64,000 nt of DNA from the NCBI GenBank assembly GCA_914767715.1, contig OU612075.1, forward strand, positions 2,912,001 through 2,976,000. Direction: 5' to 3'. A program made the translations under genes and the position numbers. The stretch is from Membranipora membranacea. Its lineage: Eukaryota; Bryozoa; Gymnolaemata; Cheilostomatida; Membraniporidae. The notes under the pieces were generated by a model, which was given only the letters and a program-made list of their open reading frames with translations, ran no database searches and was not told the origin of the DNA. Shown here in pieces: positions 25,701-35,735 of the stretch. Each line of letters starts with the position of its first letter. Positions within the stretch are counted from its first letter, which is position 1.

Positions 25701-28700
25701 GATATCCCTCTGCGACCACAGAGGGAACAAACTTGTTCTACAACATTTATATTCAAATATGGTAAATGCGAACTCTTAGTTGAATATATCTGCAGCTATT
25801 TGCTCCCATCATTCAACAGCAGTGGTGTCTCATTGATAACCTCAATATTTGCGACAGCACCATCGAACGTTGTAATCTATTATTAAATGCAAGTAAGGTA
25901 GCACTTGCCGCAACTTAAATAAAAACATATCGAGGCTGCAAAATGCAAAGAATATTCAGCATCCTCTGAGACCATGTTTGTGCAGTTTTTAATGAGGCTA
26001 CTAGGATGATTAATAAGGTACTAACCAAAATTCAGCTCACTAAGTGATGTTTTCATTTGCTTTGTCGAGTTGTTATTTGCGATATAAAGTCTAACACTAG
26101 CTTGAATGTTGGAATTAGTAAATGTTTAAGTGAAGTTTGAAGTTTGTTTACTGCCTTATTTCTAATATCCATCCTGTAATTGGTTGATAGCATCGATAGT
26201 ACGGCACATAAGTAAAACAAAATAAAAGGAGTCTGAGCTACATTAGTTGAAAAATCGTAATAGCATTCAAAAAGGTGTTTTCTCTCTTGGTGGTTTTACA
26301 TTGGATGGCTGGTATTTATCTATCTTTGCTCTTCAAGCATATTTTCTGTTTGTATTTTATTTTAATGCGGGAGTTCAGGGGGTGTGGTGATCTTAGCTGG
26401 CTATTATAGTGAAGTGTCAGAGGCATACATCATATAAGCATATATTATAGAATGTAATTGTAGTATTAGTAAGGCACTACATCTATAAAATACATCTAAT
26501 ATAACCATGTGCTTTCACAATGTTTGTATACAAATAAGTAAACCAATGAAACAAGAGTATCAGGCCACGCCCCTTCTACCCTGCTATATGGCTAACAAAT
26601 TCTTCTGATTTGACACACTTTATACAGTTTGAGGCTGAGTTATTCAGCCAATCAATATAAAGCAATGAACTGCCTCATTGGCCGTTCATAGATTGTGAGC
26701 ATTAGTAAATAAACCTGTGTATGGATAATTGAATGCTTCAGCGCACATATTCATTATTAATGTTTATGAAGCTAAACTAATTGCCCACTAATCATCAAGC
26801 TGTGATGGCCGAGTGGTTAAGGCGTTGGACTCGAAATCCAATGGGATCTTCCCGCGTAGGTTCAAATCCTACTCACAGCGCGACTCTTTTTCCTGCACAA
26901 ATTATTTAACCATTGTCTTGCATCCTGCAAAACATGTTTAGTATGATTTTATATAGTGGAATCATTGCTTTAAAATGTTTGGTAATAATTTATGCTTTTG
27001 TATGTACCTTCATTTTTCGGTCATTATTATTATGAAGCCTTTCCCTTGCACCGATCCTAGTAAAAGTAGCCCCTTTGTATGCCATTTTTATACTTGTGCT
27101 CGGCTTTAAGCTGAAACGACATGAGCTAACGACTCAATGTTTAGCTGACAGATCTTCCACAAAATACACAGCTATAAATTAACTATGAAAAATCTAATGA
27201 ATCAACTACAGCAGACTATCAAACTATAATACATTATAATACAATATAATACATTATAATACTAGATAATACAATAGAAAACAATTCTATTGGCTTTAGT
27301 CTTTGAATGCATTTTTTGTAGCTATAATGAAGCCTCGGGTCGACTTGATGATCCGTATTTTGTATTGCTCTTCTTTCTCACATGGGAACTGATGCAACCG
27401 CGGACATTCTGCCACGAACGACCGGTTTCATTTCCCCTAGAAAATGTAAAGTATTCGAAGGAGATAGAGTTTGACATAACGCAAAGTTTAAAAAAGGGGC
27501 AGCCCCCCACCTAAGATATTGAAAGTTGGTGCTAGCTAAAATTAACTCACCCTCATACTAACTATCATTAAGGCTAGCTAATATTTATTCCTCCTCTGTA
27601 TTGTTTTGTAGGACCAAAGTGTGCACACGACTTCAATGATTGTTGGAAGGATGATTGTAGGAACGACGGGGTCTGTGTGGACCAGAGGCTCTACAGCAGC
27701 TGTATATGTGAGTCCATATCATATTATATTATTTACATTATATTTATATATATTATATTTATATAGAACTTATATCAATGGTGAGTTCATATTGTGTAGT
27801 ATCACAATCCACACTGACATTGAGACTACACCATTATCATGTGTATTTTTGATCGTAAGTACCTAACATAAACCCGCCCGTTATTAGTAAAATTGAACTT
27901 TGGTTGTCACACCGAATTCCTTGTGAGAGTACTTTTCATGCTAAGTGAAAGAGTTCACTCTCTATTGATGAGAAATATACATGCAATAGTGTATCACGTC
28001 GTCAGCGTGATCAGAAAAAGAACTCCCAGCAGAGTAATCTATTGCATTGCATTGTTGAATTTGATGTGAATTCGGATGTGAATTTGATCCACATCCACTA
28101 TTAGAGGTCTTATTCAATGATCTTTCTGGTTAACATTGCTGACAAAGCCCCTCTGTAATTGTATTTTGGGACAATTAATAGTGAACCTAAAGTAATTGTA
28201 AAAACAGCTTTCACCTAACTTACCAATAATTTGTGTCACACGTTACAGAAATACTGGCTATAGTCACAGTTCGCGTTTGATAAGTTAATTGCGGGTCAAA
28301 TTCGACTCGGGATTCAATTCAGCAAATGAGAGTTAGCTACTCAGGTTGGGTGAACAAACAACTCCATACAACAACAAACCAAAACCCATCAGCCAATCGA
28401 AACAAAACACATGGACACGTGCACATGGGACAATTCAAAAATGGACAATAGTGTTACATTACATGAGTAGATAACACCACAGAAGCAATTATATCCAAGA
28501 CAACCAAGAATACAGACAAGGCCCCATTGATTGCCTGAATCCCAGGCTAGGGTTAAAAGCAAACTAGAACGAATCACATACTAGCAATAGAAGAGAGATG
28601 AACCTGTAATGAATACAGATCATATCCACCATAACACCTGATGACTTGTTGAGTTGTGGTTCTGGCCGTGATGTGTTTCAACTTTTTTATTTCTTTTTTT

Positions 28701-31044
28701 TTAATACTTTATTAGCATAATTTTCATTCTCAAGAATGTTTTACAATATTAGCCATGAAAAGAAAATGAAAAAAAAGGCTTTAATAGTAGATTGACAGGA
28801 AAACTATTATCATGCTATCTGTGAAAAATAATGTTTGGAAGAATGAATTTTGAATAAACTGACAACCGTAATGGCACGCAAGATTGAAGGTAAGTTGTTA
28901 TAACAGGAAGCTATAATATTATCCAAACTGTGTAGCAATACTGTTTATTTACACTGTTTCTGTTTCAGGTAGAGTAGGATTCTTCGGACAGGACTGCAGT
29001 TCTGCGCACAATCAATGTGCTGGAAAACCGTGTAAAAATGGCGGAAAATGTCTGCAAACCTTCTCCGGGTGAGACATAAACAGACTTTACTGTGTGTGGT
29101 TTTGATTGATTAGCTGTAATTAAGAACTGTGGGAAAATCTTTGCGTTGGACTTGTCTGTACGTTTGGGATTATTCATTCATGGTGTGAGGATTTGCAGAA
29201 CTATCTTGAAAGAGCACCCATAGTTGTGATTAGCAGTTACAGTTACAGTTACAGTTACAGTTACAGTTACAGTTACAGTTACAGTTACAGTTACAGTTAC
29301 AGTTACAGTTACAGTTACATTTACAGTTACAGTTACAGTTACAGTTACAGGAAGATCAAATTCTCCTTTTCTCTCTCATGACCGATTCTAAGCTAGACCA
29401 AGTTTGGTCTATTTGTCTGCATTCAGAGTTGCTGCCCCTCTACTGGTCACGTGGCGTGACTGGTGGAAGGGAGCAACTGGAATGCAAGCAATTGAATTAA
29501 ATTTGATCTAATTCTAAGCTCACAGCTATTTGCTGAGTGGGCAGCAGGTTTATATTTATCAACAAATTCTCAGTCTGTATATTTGCTCAATTTTGGCGAG
29601 GAAAACTTCTGACATTATTGTTCACTATATTTCAATGACCCTGATGATATAAAAGCAGTACTCTCACAGAAAATGCACCACAAAGAATAGTACTGCAGGT
29701 GATGTGCATCGAACAGCATATCTCAGTCCATGTGTTTACAGATATGTTTTATTGTGTACACCTTTCTTGGTTTTGGCCGTCTTAGACAGTTAGATATCGC
29801 AGCTCATGGTGCAAAGAGTGTTTTTTGAGCCAAATGTGCATCCACTTAATGAGATTCCTTTTCACAAAAAAAAGTTCCATACACTAGTAGCAAGCTCTTT
29901 TTATGAGAAAATATTGGCATCTTTTTTACGCAACACTTAATGTTTGTGATATCAATCAACCAACCATCCGACCATCCGACCGACCAACCGACCGACCGAC
30001 AGACAGACAGACAGACCGACCAACCAACCAATGAATAGTGACTCAGTATAATTTTAATAAAATTAGTCAGGTTTCTCTGCTCGTGTAAAGTGACTTAGTT
30101 CGTTTTTATTCTCAGGTTTCTCTGCTCGTGTATAGATAAGTGGTACGGTCTAACATGTGAGGAGAGACCAAGTACTACCACAGAGACTGTCGGTATCTCT
30201 CTCGCTGTCAGCTGTGCGGCCATCTTCTTCTTTACTGGTTGCTGCACAACTCTCACCAGACTGAGGCTAAAGGATAGGCGTTATGGTGAGCTAGCCAAAT
30301 CTTAAGGGCAAATTATTTGAACTCCCTGAGTGCAAAGTATCAAGTTAGGCGTTCAAATCATATTTTTGATGTCCGGACTACACTGTGTCTCACCAAGACA
30401 GATATTTTGACGGTAACTTTTGAACCGATGGTCCTATCCAGACGATTCAAACGCCTGAAATGCTGTTCAAACATGCAACAATGTTATTAGGGTGAGATGA
30501 GCGTTATGGTGAGTAAGCTCTGCTGGGATGTAAATGTAGGAGTCTTCAGCCTATCATTGAAGTTGGGGTATGGGTATATCAACTTTGATCCGTTTGCCTC
30601 CATTTTGGAGTTGCTCCCCCTCCACTGGTAATGCCTAATGCAGGCAAATGGATCCAACCTTGGTCGACCAAATACTTCTGCAATTGACATAAATTTCTGG
30701 TAATAGTTTTAGAAATGGTACCCTTAATGGTAAGGGCAATTATGAGCAGAAAGGAGAAGTACTGAAAGTTGAAATATTGAAAGCATGAAATGTTAAATCA
30801 TTGAAGAGTAGAAATATTAAATAGTTAATATGTTGCTCGAAACGATGAGAAATATTCTGCTTCTCTTTAAGCCCAGATTGCGAGGATGGAGGACGACATA
30901 GCCCTATTATTTGAGCTTGCAGAGAAGAAGTATGGGGAGGGTAACTGGTTCCCTCAAGAGAAGTATGTGGACTTCATATATAATGAGACTAATGTCATAC
31001 AGGAAGTAGACGCTCTGGACCGGCTGCTCATTGGTGAAGAGTAG
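16799..31044 (+). CDS. Type I membrane protein with Thr-rich stalk and EGF-like repeats
   Basis: Fourteen exons: 16799-16895, 17342-17590, 18021-18201, 18439-18575, 19178-19332, 19992-20204, 21248-21407, 21835-21985, 22825-22992, 24353-24474, 27612-27707, 28969-29068, 30116-30285, 30872-31044. Phases agree throughout; 723 residues. A hydrophobic signal peptide ends near residue 26. Next is a Cys-containing ectodomain whose start (GWFPVG, then CYF, then WKEAQEYC) recalls a C-type lectin-like fold, but this is unproven. Two Thr/Pro-rich mucin-like segments follow (exons at 19178 and 19992). Three or four EGF-like modules span about residues 455-625, including ECKCKVPNFGDR and PCKNGGKC patterns. 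One membrane segment lies near 635-655, then an acidic tail of about 65 residues. Likely a cell-surface adhesion or receptor protein; ligand unknown. The exon start at 24353 is the least certain boundary. Confidence 0.82.
19609..19715 (+). repeat. U2-snRNA-like repeat, copy 1 (degenerate)
   Basis: Shares TATTGGCTAAGATCA, a 15-base match to the 5' region of U2 snRNA with small changes, followed by a non-U2 body (aaagtgtcactg..., ggcagcttgct, cacac). The same body follows the U2 match at 23138-23250. Its 5' end is more eroded than copy 2. Lies in an intron of the EGF protein gene. Confidence 0.6.
20868..20983 (+). repeat. Dispersed repeat, copy 1
   Basis: The stretch around gatggaaggcagcgccac and the following ctgcag...atag...ctatg is similar to 24148-24261, also in this gene's introns and in the same orientation. 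Class unknown. Confidence 0.45.
22050..22240 (+). repeat. Degenerate SINE-A tail fragment
   Basis: Contains 'ttgattgttcc' and 'agcaccctcgggtgtgtat', matching the body of the duplicated SINE-like units at 55415-56213. The tRNA-like head is eroded. Located in an intron of the EGF gene. Confidence 0.55.
23138..23250 (-). repeat. U2-snRNA-headed repeat, copy 2
   Basis: Read on the minus strand from 23250, it starts ATCGCTTCTCGGCC, then TATTGGCTAAGATCA. This matches the first 30 or so bases of U2 snRNA with about two differences. It then continues into a body unlike U2 that is shared with 19609-19715. This fits a U2-derived retroposon or SINE rather than an intact U2 gene. The later U2 parts (branch-point pairing region, Sm site) are not seen. 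Confidence 0.65.
23451..23564. mobile_element. Foldback MITE, family B, copy
   Basis: Starts agaccaagtttgatcc and ends with a mirrored ggatcaaact region, with inward arms around 'gggagcgactcc'. Related to the complete copy at 29395-29510. Flanks carry similar aaggagt stretches that may be the target duplication. Intronic. Confidence 0.6.
23852..23906. mobile_element. Foldback MITE, family B, half copy
   Basis: Shows the left half only: gatcaagttta..., then ttgccag...ggagttgcccc. It matches the left arms of the copies at 29395, 30577 and 32487. The right arm is missing. Confidence 0.5.
23987..24014. repeat. Short AT-rich palindrome
   Basis: tagacataataat followed by its complement attattatgtcta, with almost no spacer, in an intron of the EGF gene. 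Function unknown. Confidence 0.7.
24148..24261 (+). repeat. Dispersed repeat, copy 2
   Basis: Similar to 20868-20983 around the shared gatggaaggcagcgccac core. Lies just upstream of the EGF exon at 24353. Confidence 0.45.
24620..26605. mobile_element. About 2-kb element with 50-bp terminal inverted repeats
   Basis: The left end (GAAGAATTTGTTAGCC, then ATAGCAGGGTAGAAGGGG, then cgtggc) reappears as its reverse complement at 26558-26605 with about 90% identity over roughly 50 bp. The interior has no transposase-like frame, so it looks like a non-autonomous DNA transposon. It sits in a large intron of the EGF gene. No clear target duplication at the ends. Confidence 0.65.
25678..25732. repeat. 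Hairpin with 18-bp perfect arms
   Basis: gtttgttccctctgtggt and its exact complement flank a short spacer that itself holds the palindrome gagggatatccctc. Lies inside the 2-kb inverted-repeat element. Confidence 0.75.
26799..26880 (+). tRNA. tRNA-Ser (CGA)
   Basis: The acceptor stem GCTGTGA pairs with TCACAGC at 26873-26879, and G at 26880 is the discriminator. The A box is tggccgagtggttaaggc. The anticodon loop reads CTCGAAA, so the anticodon is CGA. A long variable arm (a class II feature, as in Ser tRNAs) follows, and the B box is GGTTCAAATCC. A TTTTT run starts at 26886 as a Pol III stop. Located in an intron of the EGF protein gene on the same strand. All arms look intact, so it is probably functional. 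Confidence 0.93.
27228..27287. repeat. AT-rich tandem repeat
   Basis: Repeated 'aatacattat' and 'aatacaatat' units, about 10 bp each. Low complexity, intronic. Confidence 0.6.
27810..28009 (+). mobile_element. MITE-like element, family A, copy 2
   Basis: Starts CACACTGACATTGAG and ends gtcagcgtg. Similar over its length to 7910-8121. It begins about 100 bp after the EGF exon at 27612-27707. Confidence 0.65.
29238..29350. repeat. Hexamer microsatellite (CAGTTA)n
   Basis: About 19 near-perfect copies of cagtta with one change (cattta). Intronic. The Ser-Tyr open frame it creates is not a gene. Confidence 0.95.
29395..29510. mobile_element. Complete 116-bp foldback MITE, family B, with 10-bp target duplication
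   Basis: The left arm (agaccaagtttggtct... gcattcagagttgct) and right arm (agcaactggaatgc... aaatttgatcta) are mirror images of about 50 bp each. The direct repeat attctaagct flanks it exactly at 29385-29394 and 29511-29520. A 9-11 bp duplication suggests Mutator-like transposition. Other copies or fragments are at 23451, 23852, 30577, 31710, 32487 and 34037. Confidence 0.8.
29955..30033. repeat. Tetranucleotide low-complexity tract
   Basis: Runs of accg, accaa and acag units in an intron of the EGF gene. Confidence 0.8.
30577..30668. mobile_element. Foldback MITE, family B, copy
   Basis: Begins atcaactttgatcc, contains gagttgctccccctcc, and ends caggcaaatggatccaacc followed by ttggtcg. Both arms are recognisable but shortened. 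Confidence 0.6.
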
Positions 31045-31311
31045 ACCCAATCTAGTTATCTATCGTTTGATTGGCTGATGTTTTCCACAGCTGAAACTGG
31101 AAGATTCAACTACACAAGGCATCGTTGGTGTCTGATGTATACAATCTCAACCTATGACTGGCAAGATCCCCACTGATTTACATGAGCGATATCTGTAAAT
31201 CCCCTTGTTACTTCTGTTTGGATGGCAAAATACATAAACATAACAGCTCTAGAGCATTTACACTTTATACATGAATTTTGAGCCGGGATATCTAGTAGTG
31301 CTTTGTATCTT

Positions 31312-31317
31312 AATAAA
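31312..31317 (+). other. Polyadenylation signal of the EGF membrane protein gene
   Basis: AATAAA 268 bp after the stop codon at 31042-31044, the first canonical signal downstream. Confidence 0.6.
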
Positions 31318-31709
31318 TCAAACTTAAAAAGTATGCTGCATTTTTACCTATAATCATAAACAAATATCGCAATGATCTATAAAACATGTGTTTCCCTGCT
31401 GTATCATTCACTCAGCTATCATCTCGTCAGACAATTATCTACCTATATATTACTCCTAACTGGTCATATCTTGGATTAGATAGCGTCCTTATCTAGATTG
31501 CTTTACGCAGCCATTATCTGTACTTGCTGGATGTGATCGTTATACTATTAAGATTTTAGAGAATGACTATCAAACAAGGCTTCATCCCAATTTAAGTAGT
31601 GTCAGAAAAGATCAGAGCTCCCATGAGAAGACGTTTATCCTGTTATGTTATGCGGGTTATCCCCTCTTAGAAGCAAAGTTGTATCAATGAACCTAGCAGA
31701 GGTGTGCCT

Positions 31710-31780
31710 AGAACTAGTTTGGTTCAGTTTGTCTGCATGCTATTGGCTTCCCTTCCACTGGTCACCCCGCAGGCAAAAAT
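31710..31780. mobile_element. Foldback MITE, family B, fragment
   Basis: Matches the left arm and centre of family B (agaactagtttggttc, tctgcatgc, ccttccactggtcac). The right arm is incomplete. Confidence 0.45.
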
Positions 31781-32108
31781 CCTGCGTTGTGATCATATTC
31801 ATTATCTCTTGGAACAGTTTTTTTTTATCTTCACATACAGATAAGTGTTTACTGGGGTCTTTTTAAAATGACTTTTAGATCGACTTGTCTCATTGATTCT
31901 GCTGTATTGAGGAATAAGAAATGATAGATGGATACTTAATGACACTACTGTCAGGTCACGATGGTGCTGTGACAGTTTGTAACCTGCCGAAGAGTAGACT
32001 GTAGAATAGATGTTTTTTTCTGGTTTAATAGCAAAGATACTGATAGGCCATAAGAAGACAAAAGAATGCAATAATATGACAAGTGACAACTGAACGATGA
32101 GGCCTGGA

Positions 32109-32185
32109 TAGCCTGTCTTGACATGCTTTGTTTGAGGGGGATTTGATGTTCTCCCCCACCCATCAAAGCTTGTCAAGACAGGCTA
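32109..32185. mobile_element. TAGCCTG foldback element, second copy
   Basis: Ends tagcctgtcttgac and gtcaagacaggcta, with the arms folding over a gggggattt...cccccaccc centre. Flanks ggcctgga and ggccctgga are near-identical, as expected for an aged 8-bp target duplication. Same end motif and layout as 15144-15220. Confidence 0.65.
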
Positions 32186-32486
32186 GGCCCTGGATGGCTG
32201 AACAAAGAAGACCCTTACCAACTATATCCTGTCACAGCTGTGAGGAAATATGCATTATAAAAATATGGGGGACCCTGAAATACGCTCATAAGATTAGTTG
32301 CAAAAGATCAACATGCTACCTGTAGAAACTATATTAGCAGTATTAAATACAAGTAACACATGGCTGGTTCCTTGAAATAATCTGCACCACATTAATGCTA
32401 TTGGCCATTCCAGAGCACCAATATTCTTGTTTACACTCATTTGCACACATATGTACTCATCTTGTTTATGTTCCTACGTCCTATCT

Positions 32487-32545
32487 AGATCAAGTTTGAT
32501 CAATTTTGCCAGCGCTGGAATTGTCCCCCTCTATTGACAGGCGTT
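32487..32545. mobile_element. Foldback MITE, family B, fragment
   Basis: agatcaagtttgatc, then gccagcgctggaattgtcccc. Left-arm fragment only. Confidence 0.45.
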
Positions 32546-34036
32546 ATTCAAGAACAGGTTGGTATAATTTTAAATTTGCTTTCCATAATACATCAATACA
32601 AGAAGTAGGCTTGAAAGTTAAGTTGCATAACTTAAAAGACAGATATTGTTTGTTAAACAGGGTAACTGGATTCAAGATCTCTCACAAATATACCCTTGAG
32701 GGAATATATTACAGAATCCATCATCATATCCGAACATCTCGTGTTCAGCGACTGGATGTTTGAAGGTCCAGTGACTCCTGTTAGAGATCAGTGTAATACA
32801 TCATTGCAGACCAGCGTAGTTATCCGGCTCACCCGTTATCCAGGGGAGTACTGTTATAGCCTTGGCTATGCTACCTTTACTCCAGTACCAGATACCACCC
32901 AGCCTCCGATAGACATGTCTACCTTTCTATTTGGGTGATTCTGTGAAGATTTCAACAAATAATTAGCTATGGCAATTAACAGTTTGTCTATATCTTTGTG
33001 TCATACTTTCTAAAGTACACGTATTTTCATATTTTGGGTTGTGGCCCCAGCATTTAAAAACATAAAAATGAGTGTAGCGTTGTAGCAAACAAATCAGATA
33101 CTGTGCATTATATATAAAATGTACTTTTATTGCATTAATTGCATTATTGAATTTACTGCATTATTGCATTTATTGCATTACGCCTACTGCAGGGTGCATC
33201 ACACATGTACAATCAGTGTTCAACAATCGTTGTTACCAGAGCTGCAGCTCTCTCAACATGAATATTTACTTTATTTGGTTAAACCCAACCATCAATCATA
33301 CTAAAACAGAGAACTGAGAGAAATTTACATAATTTGATTGAACATCGAAATTGTATTTCTGAGGAACAACGTATTTATTCGCTACAAACTCCAACTCTAA
33401 AACTCCCTGGCCACAGACAAAACTGCTTTCACTTTATATTTTTAATCTTGTCAATAATTTTTGCAATCATTCAGAGCTTGTTCATAACCCAGTTTTCCAT
33501 GGTTATTATAGACCAACAATCCGTTCACCTTGACAGAGCATCGCCACCAGAGTGGCACAATGTGACAAAATAGACAGCATGTTGTACAGCCATAATCAAA
33601 TTAAGCTTCTTGTTTTGTGTGATATTTTTATTGTATATATCCCTTGTTTATTTGTATAATAAAAATTGTTGGATGAGCAGTTAAAAAAAGTTATAGATGA
33701 GATAGCATCCTTATGAATTAGACGTTGGTTGTAGATAGTCTCACAGAGTAAAGATATACAGTGATAATAATTCCTTAAAATCAAATTTTAATTTTGATTA
33801 AATCAAAATTAATTATTAAAATCAGAATTATATAATTTTATAATGAGAATACACAGAATGTGTAGGAACCTGTAATAGGATAATATTAGTCACAGTATAT
33901 TTCTATTTGTAGCTGTTTATATTGATTATCATTGTACAGGGATGTTTATAATCACTGGTCATACCAGAGGGGGGGGGGGGGTTCTTTAAATTAAAATGAT
34001 TCCTCGTTTATTTCTTATTGAAAGACCCCCCACCCT

Positions 34037-34143
34037 AGCTCAAGTTTAATCCAATCACATGCATTCCAGTTGCTCCTTTCCACTTGTCACGCCGGTGTAT
34101 CGAGAGCAACTCTGAATGCAGGCAAATGGACCAATCTTGGTCT
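34037..34143. mobile_element. Foldback MITE, family B, nearly complete copy
   Basis: Left arm agctcaagtttaatcc...gcattccagttgctcc, right arm gagcaactctgaatgc...aatcttggtct. Both arms and the tcacgcc centre are present. The flanks are C-rich on both sides, consistent with an aged target duplication. Confidence 0.7.
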
Positions 34144-34879
34144 ACCCCGCCCTGATCAAAGTAGCCATTATTGGACACGATACCATTGTACTGGCAGAGT
34201 GCTATCATTATCCCTCCACCGAGCGATGTGAGGGGATCATCAGTCGGCGGCTATCTCTAAGAGGCACATCCCAACATCTTTTGATTAGGACTTTGCCCCC
34301 AAATTCTATGTTACACGTTACACATTCACTGCCTACACCCCTCCCCAACTACATACATTTTACTCCTTACTGCATGTCTACACCCTCACCTAGCACAACA
34401 CAGACTGAGTTTCCTAATCATTATTACAATGCTTTAAGTTAGGGTTAAAATCTTATCCCCTCAGAAAGTGCTTATCCTTTTTTCATTATCCTCACACTTG
34501 AAAAACAGTTAGCCACAGGTTATTAGAATGTCTCTTTGCTTTTTTTCATTTAAATTTCTACTGCATATTATTTACATGCTGATTTTAACTTTTTCCTACC
34601 TATTTGGATTGCACTATTTATGTTCTAAATATTATTGTTGTTAGCAATAATCAATCATTAATACTATTATTTAATCATTTTTAGTGATATAATTGAGACA
34701 AATAAATGAAAATACCATGAAGTACTAATATTATAATTTTTTATTATATTATCTATATAGAGCAATACAAAGATAAACCTAAAAGATCCAATCCGAGCGG
34801 CCCGTAATGCTTAGACCCCAAGTGTATAGGTCACAAATACTACGCTCTTTAATCATATCTAGCTTACAACCAGACTAAA

Positions 34880-35735
34880 ACGCATACTAGGTTACATACT
34901 GACCAGACTTCATACTAACAAGACTACAACACTACCCAGGGTACAATGCTAACCAGACTGATGCGCTAACCAGACTACAGTGCTAACCAGACTACAGCGC
35001 TAACCCGACTACATACTGACCAGACTACAATGCTATCCAGACTACAAACTGACCAGACTACATACTGACAAGACTACAATGCTATCCAGACTGCAATGCT
35101 TTCCAGACTACAATGCTCACCAGACTACAATGCTATCCAGACTACAATGCTCACCAGACTACAATGCTCACCAGACTACAAACTGACCAGACTACATACT
35201 GACAAGACTGCAATGCTATCCAGACTGCAATGCTTTCCAGACTACAATGCTCACCAGACTACAATGCTATCCAGACTACAATGCTCACTATGATCTCACT
35301 TGTTAACCTCAGACACGACCAGTTGTACAGGATGCTATAAAGCGCTAAGACCGTACATCACTCAGATTCTTGCAGACATGAGATGCTCATGTCAGTATGA
35401 ACATCACTCACGACCCGTGACACAGGATACTGAAACTCAGTGCTAAGCTGTGCCTCACTCAATAATCTGCGATCATGTGAAGCTCCAAGTGATATCTTAC
35501 CAGACTACAGCACTAACCAGACTACGTACCGCCCACAGTACAACGCTTACCAGACTTCAATGCTAACCAGACTACAGCGCCAACCAGACTACATACTGTC
35601 CAGGCTACAACGCTTACCAGACTACAACGCTTACCAGACTACAACGCTTACCAGACTACAGCGCCAACCAGACTACATACTGTCCAGGCTACAACGCTTA
35701 CCAGACTAAGACGCCAACCAGACTACAGTAGCAAA
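34880..35735. repeat. Minisatellite built on CCAGACTACAATGCT
   Basis: Two blocks (about 34880-35300 and 35495-35735) of an imperfect unit of about 16 bp, ccagactacaatgcta and variants. About 200 bp of unrelated sequence separates them. The open frames inside are by-products of the repeat. Confidence 0.9.

Noticed and set aside
29193-29381. Ser-Tyr repeat frame
   Set aside because: By-product of the hexamer microsatellite.
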